A stretch of DNA of 64,000 nt, taken from Pseudomonas yangonensis. GTDB lineage: Bacteria > Pseudomonadota > Gammaproteobacteria > Pseudomonadales > Pseudomonadaceae. Each line of letters opens with the position of its first letter. The first letter of the stretch is position 1. Where the stretch lies: positions 62,001 to 126,000 of the forward strand of contig NZ_BLJU01000012.1 of the NCBI RefSeq assembly GCF_009932725.1. Direction: 5' to 3'. The notes below the pieces were generated by a model. The model saw only the letters and a program-made list of their open reading frames with translations, was not told the origin of the DNA and did no database searches. A program made the translations under genes and the position numbers. Shown here in pieces: positions 26,029-34,669 of the stretch.

Positions 26029-27504
26029 ATGCCAATCGATCCTCTCTCTCTCGCCATTGGCGCCGTCGTCGCGCTGGTCCCGCTGTTGGCGGCGCTCTGG
26101 TCACTGCAGCGCCGACTGACTCGCGAGCAGGGCGAACATGCGCTGCTGCAGGAGCGCCTGGAGCACGCCCAGCTGAGCCAGGCCGGTGTGCTGGCGCAGC
26201 TCGATGCCTGCCGTGCCGAGCTGGCCGAGATCAGCGAGATCAAGGTTGACCAGCAGACCGAGCTGGCCGGCCTGCGCCGCGAGAACGAACTGCTGCAGCA
26301 GGAGCGACAGATCGCTCGCGAGGCCGCTCAATCCTGGAATCAGCAGCGTGAACGCAACGAAGCCGAGCTGCGCCGGCTGACCGCAGAATGTGCGGCACTG
26401 GCGGCCGAGCTGCAGGAGAACCGCGATAACCAGCAGCAACGCCTCGATGACCTGCAGGGCGCGCGCAATGAGCTGCGTGCCCAGTTCTCCGAGTTGGCGA
26501 CGAAGATCTTCGACGAGCGCGAGCAGCGTTTCGCCGAGACCAGCCAGCAGCGCCTCGGCCAACTGCTCGACCCGCTCAAGGAGCGCATACAGGCATTCGA
26601 GAAGCGCGTCGACGAGAGTTATCAACAAGAGGCGCGCGAACGCTTTTCCCTGAGCAAGGAGCTGGAGCGCCTGCAACAGCTCAACCAGCGCCTGGGCGAC
26701 GAAGCGACCAACCTGACCCGTGCACTCAAGGGACAGAAGACCCAGGGCAACTGGGGCGAGCTGGTGCTGGAGCGTGTACTGGAGCATGCCGGCCTGGAGA
26801 AGGGGCGCGAATACCAGACCCAGGTCAGCCTCAAGGGCGCCGGCGGCGAGCGCTTCCAGCCTGACGTGCTGATCCGCCTGCCCGGCGACAAGCAGGTGAT
26901 CGTCGATGCCAAGGTCAGCCTCAGTGCCTACCAGCAGTATGTCTCGGCGGTGGACGAGCCGATTCGTCAGCAAGCACTCAAGCAGCACCTGATCTCCCTG
27001 CGCAGCCACCTCAAGGGGCTTTCCGGCAAGGATTACCAGCGCCTCGAAGGCCTGCACAGCCTGGATTTCGTCCTGCTCTTCGTGCCCATCGAAGCCGCTT
27101 TCGCCGCGGCGTTGCAGGCAGAGCCGGACCTGTTTCAGGAGGCTTTCGAGCAGCAGGTGGTGATCGTCAGCCCGACCACCTTGCTGGCGACCCTGCGGGT
27201 GATCGACAGCCTCTGGCGTCAGGAGCGCCAGGGCCAGAATGCGCGCGAGATCGCCGAGCGCGCCGGCCAGCTGTACGACAAGTTCGTGGCCTTCGTCGCC
27301 GATCTGGACGAAATGGGCAATCGCCTGCAGCAGCTGGACAAGGCCTACGCCAGCGCGCGCAACAAGTTGGTCGACGGCCGCGGCAACCTCGTCGGTCGTG
27401 TGGAAAACCTCAAGCTGCTGGGCGCCCGCGCGAGCAAGAGCCTGCCGGGCGAGTTGCTCGAACGCTCTGCCGATCTGCCGGCATTGGACGAACTGGGCGA
27501 GTGA
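26029..27504 (+). CDS. rmuC: DNA recombination protein RmuC
   Basis: A 491-residue RmuC-family protein: an N-terminal membrane helix (about 4-24, DPLSLAIGAVVALVPLLAALW), a long coiled coil (about 25-230, Gln/Glu/Leu/Arg-rich), then a PD-(D/E)xK-like nuclease domain with QGNWGELVLERVLEHAGLEKG, FQPDVLIRLPGDKQVIVDAK (DAK at 293-295) and LDFVLLFVPIEAAF. E. coli RmuC limits inversions at short inverted repeats, plausibly as a nuclease. GGAG precedes the ATG. Convergent with the hydrolase gene without an obvious terminator. Confidence 0.93.
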   Translation: MPIDPLSLAIGAVVALVPLLAALWSLQRRLTREQGEHALLQERLEHAQLSQAGVLAQLDACRAELAEISEIKVDQQTELAGLRRENELLQQERQIAREAAQSWNQQRERNEAELRRLTAECAALAAELQENRDNQQQRLDDLQGARNELRAQFSELATKIFDEREQRFAETSQQRLGQLLDPLKERIQAFEKRVDESYQQEARERFSLSKELERLQQLNQRLGDEATNLTRALKGQKTQGNWGELVLERVLEHAGLEKGREYQTQVSLKGAGGERFQPDVLIRLPGDKQVIVDAKVSLSAYQQYVSAVDEPIRQQALKQHLISLRSHLKGLSGKDYQRLEGLHSLDFVLLFVPIEAAFAAALQAEPDLFQEAFEQQVVIVSPTTLLATLRVIDSLWRQERQGQNAREIAERAGQLYDKFVAFVADLDEMGNRLQQLDKAYASARNKLVDGRGNLVGRVENLKLLGARASKSLPGELLERSADLPALDELGE

Positions 27505-27532
27505 GCGGCCGTCGCTCCTTATCGCCGCGTCG

Positions 27533-28480
27533 CTAGCTTGGGTTGTCTTCCGGTCGGTCCGGCCGAGGGCTGGGTTGTTCGAGCCTGTCCACATAGTCGC
27601 GCAGCCAGCCGGCCAGCGCAGTGGGTTCGGCCAGCAGTTGCCAATGGCCGGCGCGAACTTCCCGGCGGGTCAGCAGTGGCGCCCAGCGTTGCAAATCCTC
27701 GAACAGTTGCGGGCGCACGAAGCGGTCGTGCAACGGCACGATCAATTGCACCGGCACGCGGGTGCTGCGCGAGCGCGGTCTGAACAGACTGCGTATGAAG
27801 TTGGCGCGATACAGCTGCACGCCGTGCATGCCATCGCTGCGCTGCGTCGGGCTCGACGGCAGGTTACGCACGCCTTCGAGGCGCCGCAGCAGCCTGGGCC
27901 AGGCTCGATCCAGGCCCAGGCGCCAGCCCAGTTCCGGTAGCAACGGAATGTGAAAGAAGGCGATGTACCAGGAGCTGAGCAGTTGTCTCAGTGCCTGCAG
28001 CAGGGCATCAGGGCGGCGCAGGCTCAGGCGCTCGCGCATCCAGTGGCCGACATGGTCGAGGCAGGGGCCGGAGATGCTGGTGTAGGACGCCAGCAGCGGC
28101 TGGATACCTGGCTCGGTCACGGCCTCCCAGCTCTGGATCGAGCCCCAGTCATGGGCGACCAGGTGTACCGGGCGATCCGCGCTGGTGGCTTGCACCACCG
28201 CTGCCAGGTCGCGCCCCAACTGCTCCAGGCGGTAGTCGCGCAGTCGTTTCGGCATCTCGGATGCACCACAGCCACGCACATCGTAGGCGACGATTCGATA
28301 GTCGCCGGCCAGCTCATGGATCAGCGGGCGCCAGATCTCGTGGCTGTCGGGATAGCCATGCACCAGCAGCAGAGTCGGAGCACCGGGCCTGTCCCAGAGA
28401 TAGGCGCGCAGACGCAGGCCGTCGCTATCAATATCCAGCTGGCGGGGTGGCAGGTCACGAATTGGCAGCGGTGCATTCAT
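27533..28480 (-). CDS. Alpha/beta-fold hydrolase, epoxide-hydrolase-like
   Basis: A 315-residue alpha/beta hydrolase. The oxyanion motif is LLVHGYPDSHEIWRPL (H41-G), the nucleophile elbow is VAHDWGS with Asp111 as nucleophile, and RAGHWQLLAEP supplies the terminal His. An Asp nucleophile points to epoxide hydrolase or haloalkane dehalogenase chemistry rather than an esterase. In several Pseudomonas a similar domain is fused to or beside a short-chain dehydrogenase; none is present here. The ATG at 28480 (MNAPLPIRDL) is chosen; the longer frame to 28561 is unsupported. Confidence 0.85.
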   Translation of the reverse strand: MNAPLPIRDLPPRQLDIDSDGLRLRAYLWDRPGAPTLLLVHGYPDSHEIWRPLIHELAGDYRIVAYDVRGCGASEMPKRLRDYRLEQLGRDLAAVVQATSADRPVHLVAHDWGSIQSWEAVTEPGIQPLLASYTSISGPCLDHVGHWMRERLSLRRPDALLQALRQLLSSWYIAFFHIPLLPELGWRLGLDRAWPRLLRRLEGVRNLPSSPTQRSDGMHGVQLYRANFIRSLFRPRSRSTRVPVQLIVPLHDRFVRPQLFEDLQRWAPLLTRREVRAGHWQLLAEPTALAGWLRDYVDRLEQPSPRPDRPEDNPS

Positions 28481-28750
28481 CGCAAGATACCGAGTGGCTG
28501 GGTACGCAGGGGCATGGCAGGCTCCGGGAATGATCATTACATCCTGTGGTGTAAGGACCATTGTTGAGCGCTGGCGCGCCTGTGCCTAGCCGTGGCGGGG
28601 GCGGCATCAGCTGTGGGGGACGAACCTCCACGCCGCTCTGGAACGGGCATTCTGGCCATTTTTGTTGAGAGCCTGCGCCGCGCAAGTCCAACCCTTGGTT
28701 AGGGGCTCGGTCGCAGGCAGGCACATGCGGTCCAGGCAAGACGCCTGACC

Positions 28751-31700
28751 TTAACCGCGCAACACCAGATGGCGACTGAGCAATGCGCGCAGGGCGGCCG
28801 GCTTGACCGGTTTGGGCAGGTAGTCGAGGCCTGCGGCATGCACCTCGGCGACCAGTTCCGGACGGCCGTCGGCGCTGATCACCACGCCGGGCACCGGTTC
28901 GCCCAGGCGCGTGCGCAGCCAGGCCATCAGCTCGGTGCCGGTCTCGCCCTCGTCGAGGTGGTAATCCACCAGCGCCAGCTGCGGATGCACGTCTTCGCTG
29001 AGCAGATGCTCGCATTCCAGACGGTTGCGCGCCGTCCATACCTGGCAGCCCCAACGCGAGAGCAGGCTGTACATGCCGGTGAGGATGCTGTCCTCGTTGT
29101 CGATGCAGATCACCTGAGTGCCTTGCAGCGGTTGCCCGTCCGCCACCGAAACGGTCGGGCCCTGTGGTTTCGGTGCCGGTTTTCTCGCCAGCGGTACGCT
29201 GACGCTGAACACGCTGCCCTTGCCCGGCCAGGAGCGCACCTCCAGGCGATGGCCGAGCACGCGGCACAGGCCATCGGCAATCGCCAGGCCGAGGCCCAAA
29301 CCTTTCTCGGCGCGGGTCTGGTGGCTGTCCAGGCGCTTGAATTCTTCGAAGATCACCTTGCGCTTGTCCTCGGGGATGCCCATGCCACGGTCCCACACTT
29401 CCAGACGCAACTGCTCGCCTTCGCGGCGTACGCCCAGTACCACGCGACCCTTGGCGTAGCGGAAGGCGTTGGTCAGGAAGTTCTGCAATACCCGGCGCAG
29501 CAGCTTGATGTCGCTGTCGATCCACTGCCGGCTGCCGTGCACGCGCAGGTCGATGCCCTGTTCTGCAGCCAGCACGCCAAATTCGGCAGCGAGGGTATCG
29601 AACAGGCTGGAGAGGGCGAAGGGGTGGCGATCCGGGGTGATTCGGCCGTTCTCCAGGCGCGAGATATCCAGCAGGTCGGTGATCAGGTCTTCGGCCGAGC
29701 GCAGCGAGCTGTCCAGGTGCCGGACCAGTTCCTTGGCTTCGCTGGGCAGGGCGTCGTCCTGATGGGCCAGCGCTGCGGAGAACAGGCGCGCAGCATTGAG
29801 GGGCTGCATCAGGTCATGGCTGACCGCCGCCAGGAAGCGCGTCTTCGACTGGTTGGCGGCTTCGGCGTGGGCCTTGGCCTCGGTCAGCGCCTGGTTCAGT
29901 TTCGACAGCTCAAAGGTGCGCTCGGCCACTCGCCGCTCCAGGCTCTCGTTGGCGTCCTTGAGGGCGCGCTCGGCTTCGCGGAATTCGGTGATGTCGGTGA
30001 AGCTCATGACGAAGCCGCCGCCGGGCATGGGGTTGCCGATCAGCTCGATCACCCGGCCATTGGGGAACACCCGCTCATAACTGTGCGCGGTGCCCTGGCG
30101 CATCCAGTACAGGCGCTTGGCGACGTTCTCTTCGACATCACCGCTGCCGAGCATGCCGCGCTCGGCGTTGAAGCGGATGATCTCGGCAATCGGCCGGCCG
30201 ACGTAGATCAGCCCCTCGGGATACTCGAACAATTCCAAATAGCGGTGATTCCAGGCCACCAGGCGCAGGTTCTGGTCGACCACGCTGATGCCCTGGGTGA
30301 TGTTCTCGATCGCGCCCTGCAGCAGGGCGCGGTTGAACTGCAGCACCTCGCTGGCTTCGTCGACGATGCGCACCACGTCTTCGACCTGCATCTCGCGGCC
30401 TTCGATGGCCGCCTTGACCACCGCGCGGGTCGACGATGCACCGAGCACACCGGCGAGCAGGCGTTCGGTGTGGGCGATCCATTCGCTATTGGCCGGCTGA
30501 TTGGGGTCGAAGTTCTTGCTTTTACCCTGGCGCAAGGCGAAGCGGGTAAAGCTCTGACGGGCGCGCTCCTCGCCGACGAAGCGGCTGGACAGCATCAGCA
30601 GGTCGGCCACCTGCACCGCCAGCAGGCTGCGGCTGCTGGGCTTGGTGCCCAGGTCATGGCCAATGAAGCGCCCGGCCTGCCAGTGTTCGGAAACCCGAGT
30701 TCGCGAGAACCAGGATACCCAGGCGAACAGCAGCATGTTGCCGGCCAGCGACAGCACCACGCCGCGCGTCAGCGGATCGACCTGCAGGCCGATGGGGGCG
30801 TAGAGCAGGGCGGTGAGCCCCGGGAAGCTGTCCAGCGACCAACCCATGCCACGTGCCGCCAGTGGCAGCACCAGAGTGTAGAACCAGAGCATGGCGCCGA
30901 AGATCAGGCCGGCGAACACGCCGCGGCGGTTGGCCTGCTTCCACACCAGGGCGCCGAACATTGCCGGCGCCAGCTGGCCGATGGCGGCGAACGAGACCTG
31001 GCCGATGGTCGCCAGGCTGGTGCCTTCGCCGAGCAGGCGATAGCAGACGTAGGCCAGCAGCAGGATCAGCACGATGCTGACCCGGCGAGCGGTGAGCATC
31101 CAGTGACGGAAGGCCTCGAAAGGCCGCTCCGTGCTCTGCCGACGCAGCAGCCAGGGCAGCAGCATGTCGTTGGAAATCATGGTCGACAGCGCCACCGAAG
31201 CGACGATCACCATGCCGGTAGCCGCCGAGGCGCCGCCGATGAATGCCAGTACCGCCAGCCCCGGATGAGCTTCGGCCAGCGGCAGGCTGATGACGAAGGA
31301 GTCCGGCGTCACGCCGGCCGGCAGCAGCATCTGCCCGGCCAGGGCGATGGGCACGACGAACAGTGCCGCCAGCACCAGATAGGCCGGAAAAACCCAGCGA
31401 GCCAGGCGCAGGTCCTTGGGTTCGATGTTTTCCACCACGGTGACATGGAACTGTCGCGGCAGGCAGACGATGGCGATCATGGCCATGCCGGTCTGCACCA
31501 GCATCGCCGGCCAGTTCACCGCCTCGTTCCAGAAATCGTCCAGTTCTGCAGTGTTGTGCGCCTGCAGCAGCAGGTCGTTGAAGCCGTTGTACAGGCCGAA
31601 GGTGACGAAGGCGCCAACGGCGAGGAAGGCCAGCAGCTTGACCAGCGATTCGAAGGCGATGGCCAGCACCATGCCGCGGTGGTGTTCGGTGACGTCGAGA

Positions 31701-32239
31701 TTGCGCGTGCCGAACAGAATGGTGAACAGCGCCAGCGCCAGCGAAACGATCAGTGCGGTGTCCTGTGCGCTGGTGCCGGTGTCCTGGGCGTGCACGCCGA
31801 TCAGCAGATTGACCCCGAGCACGATGCCCTTGAGCTGCAGGGCGATGTAGGGCAGCACGCCCACCAGACAAATCAGCGCGACGACGATGGCCAGCGACTG
31901 CGACTTGCCGTAGCGCGCGGCGATGAAGTCGGCGATGGAGGTGATGTTTTCCTGCTTGCTGATCATCACCATCTTCTGCAGCACCCAGGGCATGGTCAGC
32001 AACAGGATGATCGGGCCCAGGTAGATCGGCAGGAACGACCACAGCTGTTCGGCTGCCTGGCCGACGGCGCCGAAGAAGGTCCAGCTGGTGCAGTACACCG
32101 CAAGCGACAGCGAATACACCCATGCACGGACTTTCGGCGGCATCGGCGCGCTGCGGCGGTCGCCATAGAAGGCGATGGCGAAAAGAATGGCCATGTAGAT
32201 CAGGGCGACCGCGGCGATCAGCCCGGGGGACAGCGACAT
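28751..32239 (-). CDS. Hybrid histidine kinase with sodium/solute-symporter-like sensor and receiver domain
   Basis: A 1162-residue protein. Residues ~1-500 form about 13 membrane helices of the SSF (PutP-like) family, as in CbrA. A PAS-type segment follows (AIENITQGISVVDQNLRLVAWNHRYLELF), then a HisKA domain with phospho-acceptor H808 (AAVSHDLMQPLNAARL), an HATPase (GLGLGLAIADGL) and a C-terminal receiver with phospho-acceptor D1092 (LALVDYHLDEG). It would couple solute binding or transport to phosphorelay. No response regulator gene is adjacent. Start 32239 fits the first membrane helix; a frame running to 32938 overlaps the GNAT gene and is rejected. PA3271 is the remembered counterpart. 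Confidence 0.9.
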   Translation of the reverse strand: MSLSPGLIAAVALIYMAILFAIAFYGDRRSAPMPPKVRAWVYSLSLAVYCTSWTFFGAVGQAAEQLWSFLPIYLGPIILLLTMPWVLQKMVMISKQENITSIADFIAARYGKSQSLAIVVALICLVGVLPYIALQLKGIVLGVNLLIGVHAQDTGTSAQDTALIVSLALALFTILFGTRNLDVTEHHRGMVLAIAFESLVKLLAFLAVGAFVTFGLYNGFNDLLLQAHNTAELDDFWNEAVNWPAMLVQTGMAMIAIVCLPRQFHVTVVENIEPKDLRLARWVFPAYLVLAALFVVPIALAGQMLLPAGVTPDSFVISLPLAEAHPGLAVLAFIGGASAATGMVIVASVALSTMISNDMLLPWLLRRQSTERPFEAFRHWMLTARRVSIVLILLLAYVCYRLLGEGTSLATIGQVSFAAIGQLAPAMFGALVWKQANRRGVFAGLIFGAMLWFYTLVLPLAARGMGWSLDSFPGLTALLYAPIGLQVDPLTRGVVLSLAGNMLLFAWVSWFSRTRVSEHWQAGRFIGHDLGTKPSSRSLLAVQVADLLMLSSRFVGEERARQSFTRFALRQGKSKNFDPNQPANSEWIAHTERLLAGVLGASSTRAVVKAAIEGREMQVEDVVRIVDEASEVLQFNRALLQGAIENITQGISVVDQNLRLVAWNHRYLELFEYPEGLIYVGRPIAEIIRFNAERGMLGSGDVEENVAKRLYWMRQGTAHSYERVFPNGRVIELIGNPMPGGGFVMSFTDITEFREAERALKDANESLERRVAERTFELSKLNQALTEAKAHAEAANQSKTRFLAAVSHDLMQPLNAARLFSAALAHQDDALPSEAKELVRHLDSSLRSAEDLITDLLDISRLENGRITPDRHPFALSSLFDTLAAEFGVLAAEQGIDLRVHGSRQWIDSDIKLLRRVLQNFLTNAFRYAKGRVVLGVRREGEQLRLEVWDRGMGIPEDKRKVIFEEFKRLDSHQTRAEKGLGLGLAIADGLCRVLGHRLEVRSWPGKGSVFSVSVPLARKPAPKPQGPTVSVADGQPLQGTQVICIDNEDSILTGMYSLLSRWGCQVWTARNRLECEHLLSEDVHPQLALVDYHLDEGETGTELMAWLRTRLGEPVPGVVISADGRPELVAEVHAAGLDYLPKPVKPAALRALLSRHLVLRG

Positions 32240-32319
32240 GCAGACTCCGAAACACGCAGTGGAACGAAACAGGACGAAACGATGGGGATCAGTGTTGCAC
32301 AAAGCCGGGTGCTGTCGGC

Positions 32320-32335
32320 TGCGACCAAGGTCGCA
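32320..32335. promoter_or_regulatory. Inverted repeat between the kinase and GNAT genes
   Basis: TGCGACC-AA-GGTCGCA is a perfect 7-bp inverted repeat 81 bp upstream of the kinase start in the divergent intergenic region. A regulator binding site is possible; none is recognised. Confidence 0.4.
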
Positions 32336-32441
32336 GGGGCGACGCTGTGCTTTGCGACAAGGCTCGATTGTGTCGCAGCCCAGGGCCTGATAGCGTGGCC
32401 GGTTTGCAAGTAAGCCAAGGAAGGTCCTGAGGAAGCACCCT

Positions 32442-33011
32442 ATGTTCAAGCCGCAACTGGTAACTTTGCAACGTGGCGCTTTGCGCCTGGAACCGCTTTG
32501 CGACGCGGATATCCCTGCGCTGGTGGCGTTGGCCGAGGCCAATCGCGAGGAGCTGCTGTACATGAGCGGTACCCAGCGCCTGGACTGGTACCGCAGCGCT
32601 CTGGCCGATTTGCGCGAGCAGCGGGCACTTCCTTTCGTCATTCGCCTGGGCGACGCGCTGGTGGGGACCACCCGCTTCGGCGACTTCATGAACAGCCTGC
32701 CAGCCTGTGAAATCGGCTGGACCTGGCTCGATCGCAACCAGCACGGCAGCGGTCTGAATACCACCATCAAGTACCTGATGCTCCGGCATGCGTTCGACAA
32801 CTGGGGCATGGTCCGGGTACAGCTGAAAACTGCCGCCAGCAACCTGCGCTCGCAACGTGCCATCGAGAAGCTGGGCGCCCTCCGCGAAGGGCTGCTGCGC
32901 AACCATCGGCGGCTCGCCGATGGCCGCCTCGACGACACGGTGCTTTACAGCATCACCGACCAGCAATGGCCGGCGCTGCGCGAGGCGATGGAGGCGGGCT
33001 TCGGCGCCTGA
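32442..33011 (+). CDS. GNAT-family N-acetyltransferase, RimJ/RimL-like
   Basis: A 189-residue GNAT protein. The order of elements fits RimJ/RimL relatives: RLEPLCDADIPALVALAEAN at the N-terminus, IGWTWLDRNQHGSGLNTTIKYLMLRHAFD holding the acetyl-CoA pyrophosphate loop (a degenerate Q-H-G-S-G), and RVQLKTAASNLRSQRAIEKLGALREG with the conserved asparagine and Ala/Gly stretch. The target is unknown. GAGGAAGC lies upstream. The AraC gene follows after 5 bp, so the two are an operon, an arrangement I recall from PA3270-PA3269. Confidence 0.88.
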   Translation: MFKPQLVTLQRGALRLEPLCDADIPALVALAEANREELLYMSGTQRLDWYRSALADLREQRALPFVIRLGDALVGTTRFGDFMNSLPACEIGWTWLDRNQHGSGLNTTIKYLMLRHAFDNWGMVRVQLKTAASNLRSQRAIEKLGALREGLLRNHRRLADGRLDDTVLYSITDQQWPALREAMEAGFGA

Positions 33012-33016
33012 ACAGC

Positions 33017-33844
33017 ATGCAGACCCGCGAGCAGACCCGCTTCTGGCAGGCCTCCGCATTGAGCGGGGTCGAGCTGCTGCAGGCACGCTACCTCGAACAG
33101 CGTTTCGCGCCTCACGTGCATGAAGGCTTCGTGTTTACCGTGATCGAGCATGGCGCGCAGCGCTTTCGCCATCGTGGCAGCGACCATCTGGCTCCGCAGG
33201 GCAGCATGGTGCTGATCAATCCGGACGAAGTGCACACCGGCTCCAAGGCGCATGAGGACGGCTGGCGCTATCGCGGCTTCTACCCGGGTAATGACCAGGT
33301 GCTGGGGGCGCTGCAGGAACTGGGGCTGGCCAAGGCGGGTATGCCGTCGTTTTCCTCCAGCGTGCTGCATGATCCGCAGTTGCACAGCGCCTTCCTGCAA
33401 CTGCACTGCCTGCTTGAGGACGGTGCCGAAGCATTGCAGCAGCAACTGGCCTGGCGTGAGGCCATTCTGCTGCTGTTCCGGCGTCACGCACGGCTTGCCG
33501 AGCCAGCTGCGCCGGGGCGTGAGCCTTGGGCCGTGGCCTGCGCCAAGCAGATGCTCGCCGAGCGCCTGAGCGAGCCGCCGTCGCTGGAAGAACTGGCGGC
33601 TGCGGTCAGCCTCTCGCCGTTTCATTTCGCCCGGGTATTTCGCCGTGCGACCGGGTTGCCGCCGCACGCCTGGCTCAAGCAGCGGCGCCTGGAGCAGGCC
33701 CGGGCGTTGCTCAAGACGGGCTGCACGGCGGTCAATGTGGCCACGCAGCTGGGCTTTGCCGATCAGAGTCATCTGTCGCGGCAGTTCAAGCAGGCCTATG
33801 GGGTGAGCCCTGGCGAATACCGCAGTGCGGTGGCCCGGAGCTGA
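33017..33844 (+). CDS. AraC-family transcriptional regulator
   Basis: A 275-residue regulator: an N-terminal cupin-like sensor (HVHEGFVFTVIEHGAQRFRHRG, GSMVLINPDEVHTG) and two C-terminal helix-turn-helix motifs, PSLEELAAAVSLSPFHFARVFRRATG and TAVNVATQLGFADQSHLSRQFKQAYGVSPGEYR. Proteins of this layout often control adjacent exporters or enzymes; here it sits directly behind the GNAT gene. The start at 33017 (MQTREQ) avoids overlap with the GNAT stop; no clear ribosome-binding site is visible. Confidence 0.9.
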   Translation: MQTREQTRFWQASALSGVELLQARYLEQRFAPHVHEGFVFTVIEHGAQRFRHRGSDHLAPQGSMVLINPDEVHTGSKAHEDGWRYRGFYPGNDQVLGALQELGLAKAGMPSFSSSVLHDPQLHSAFLQLHCLLEDGAEALQQQLAWREAILLLFRRHARLAEPAAPGREPWAVACAKQMLAERLSEPPSLEELAAAVSLSPFHFARVFRRATGLPPHAWLKQRRLEQARALLKTGCTAVNVATQLGFADQSHLSRQFKQAYGVSPGEYRSAVARS

Positions 33845-33858
33845 CAGCAGGTATAAAA

Positions 33859-34614
33859 GGGTTCTTCGCATTTTCGCGGGGAGGATAGGTTTGATACCGG
33901 ACTGGCAAGTTTGTGTGCGTATCGCATTCTGACTCAGCACTATCCATTACCGCGTGTACTGAGCGTTTGGGTTGCACCCCTTACGGGCGCCACACCTTGA
34001 TTCGCTGCGCTCACCCTGCGGGCCAGCCTGCGGCTGTTACTCCGCTTCGCTGCGTTTCCTCGCTCCGGTGCTGCTCTGGGGGCCGGCTTACAAGGGCCGT
34101 CCCTGGCCCATTAAGCCTCCCGCCGCATCGATGCGGCTCATCCCCCTACGCAACACCTCCACTCGGCCTCCTGAAGGGGACCGGGTCGCGAGCTTGCATA
34201 AGCTTTGCGAAGTTGAAATTGGCGGCGTCTGGCTTTTGCCTTTGCTCTTCAACTGCGATGGTACAGACGACGCCCAAGTCCCCCTTCAGGAGGCCGAGTG
34301 GAATCGCCGCGGAAGGGGTTGAGCGACATGGATGTCGCGAGAGCCACGATGGGCCAGGGACGGCCCTTCGTGGCGTGCCCCTGGAGCGGTGATGGAACGA
34401 GGGAACCCCGGTGCAGCCGGGGCCGGATGAACGGGGTGCCCTTCTCTTTGGTTACTTTCTCTTGGGCAAGCAAGAGAAAGTGACTCGCCCGTAAGGGGCG
34501 AAACCCATCAGGCCAGGCGACGCGCTAACGGAGAGTGCCAAGTCATCGACAGCTAACACGTAATTGCCAGTCCGGTGTCAACCCGCACTTCCCCCAAAAA
34601 TATGCCAAGAACCA
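33859..34614. repeat. Foldback (giant inverted-repeat) element, non-coding
   Basis: The whole 825-bp gap between the AraC and imelysin genes is dominated by one imperfect palindrome centred near 34235. Terminal arms at about 33859-33910 and 34563-34614 align in inverted orientation at most positions; the inner 20 bp (33891-33910 versus 34563-34582) match in 18. Three further pairs are perfect: 33977-33989 with 34486-34498 (13 bp), 34092-34111 with 34349-34368 (20 bp), and 34158-34179 with 34281-34302 (22 bp). All pairs are symmetric about the same centre. The right arm also contains the hairpin at 34454-34481. No transposase or credible ORF is present. It is either a MITE/foldback element or a structured RNA locus. 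Confidence 0.8.
34454..34481. repeat. Hairpin within the foldback element
   Basis: ACTTTCTCTTG (34454-34464), loop GGCAAG, CAAGAGAAAGT (34471-34481): an 11-bp perfect stem extendable to 14 bp with one mismatch. It is followed by a CGCCC-GTAA-GGGGCG stem-loop. I recall TTTCTCTTG...CAAGAGAAAGT-type repeats in many proteobacterial intergenic regions; not checked. Confidence 0.75.
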
Positions 34615-34616
34615 TA

Positions 34617-34650
34617 AAAAAACCGGCGCTCCTTACGGAGGCGCCGGCTT
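34617..34650 (-). terminator. Rho-independent terminator of the imelysin gene
   Basis: On the minus strand a GC-rich stem built from GCCGGCGCCTCC and GGAGCGCCGG (one bulge, loop GTAA) is followed by TTTTTT. It lies about 20 bp past the stop of the gene. Confidence 0.85.
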
Positions 34651-34669
34651 CTTCAGCCCGCTGCGTCGA

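Noticed and set aside
28769..32413. A 1214-codon open frame on the plus strand
   Set aside because: It is antisense to the hybrid histidine kinase, whose domains are unmistakable; the antisense translation is Gln/His/Gly-rich low-complexity sequence typical of shadow frames in high-GC DNA.
32240..32938. Possible 233-residue N-terminal extension of the histidine kinase
   Set aside because: It overlaps the GNAT gene on the opposite strand and is Arg/Ser-rich nonsense; the SSF domain begins naturally at 32239.
33913..34483. Short ORFs (60-160 codons) inside the foldback element
   Set aside because: They occur on both strands, change frame across the palindrome, lack ribosome-binding sites and show no domain.
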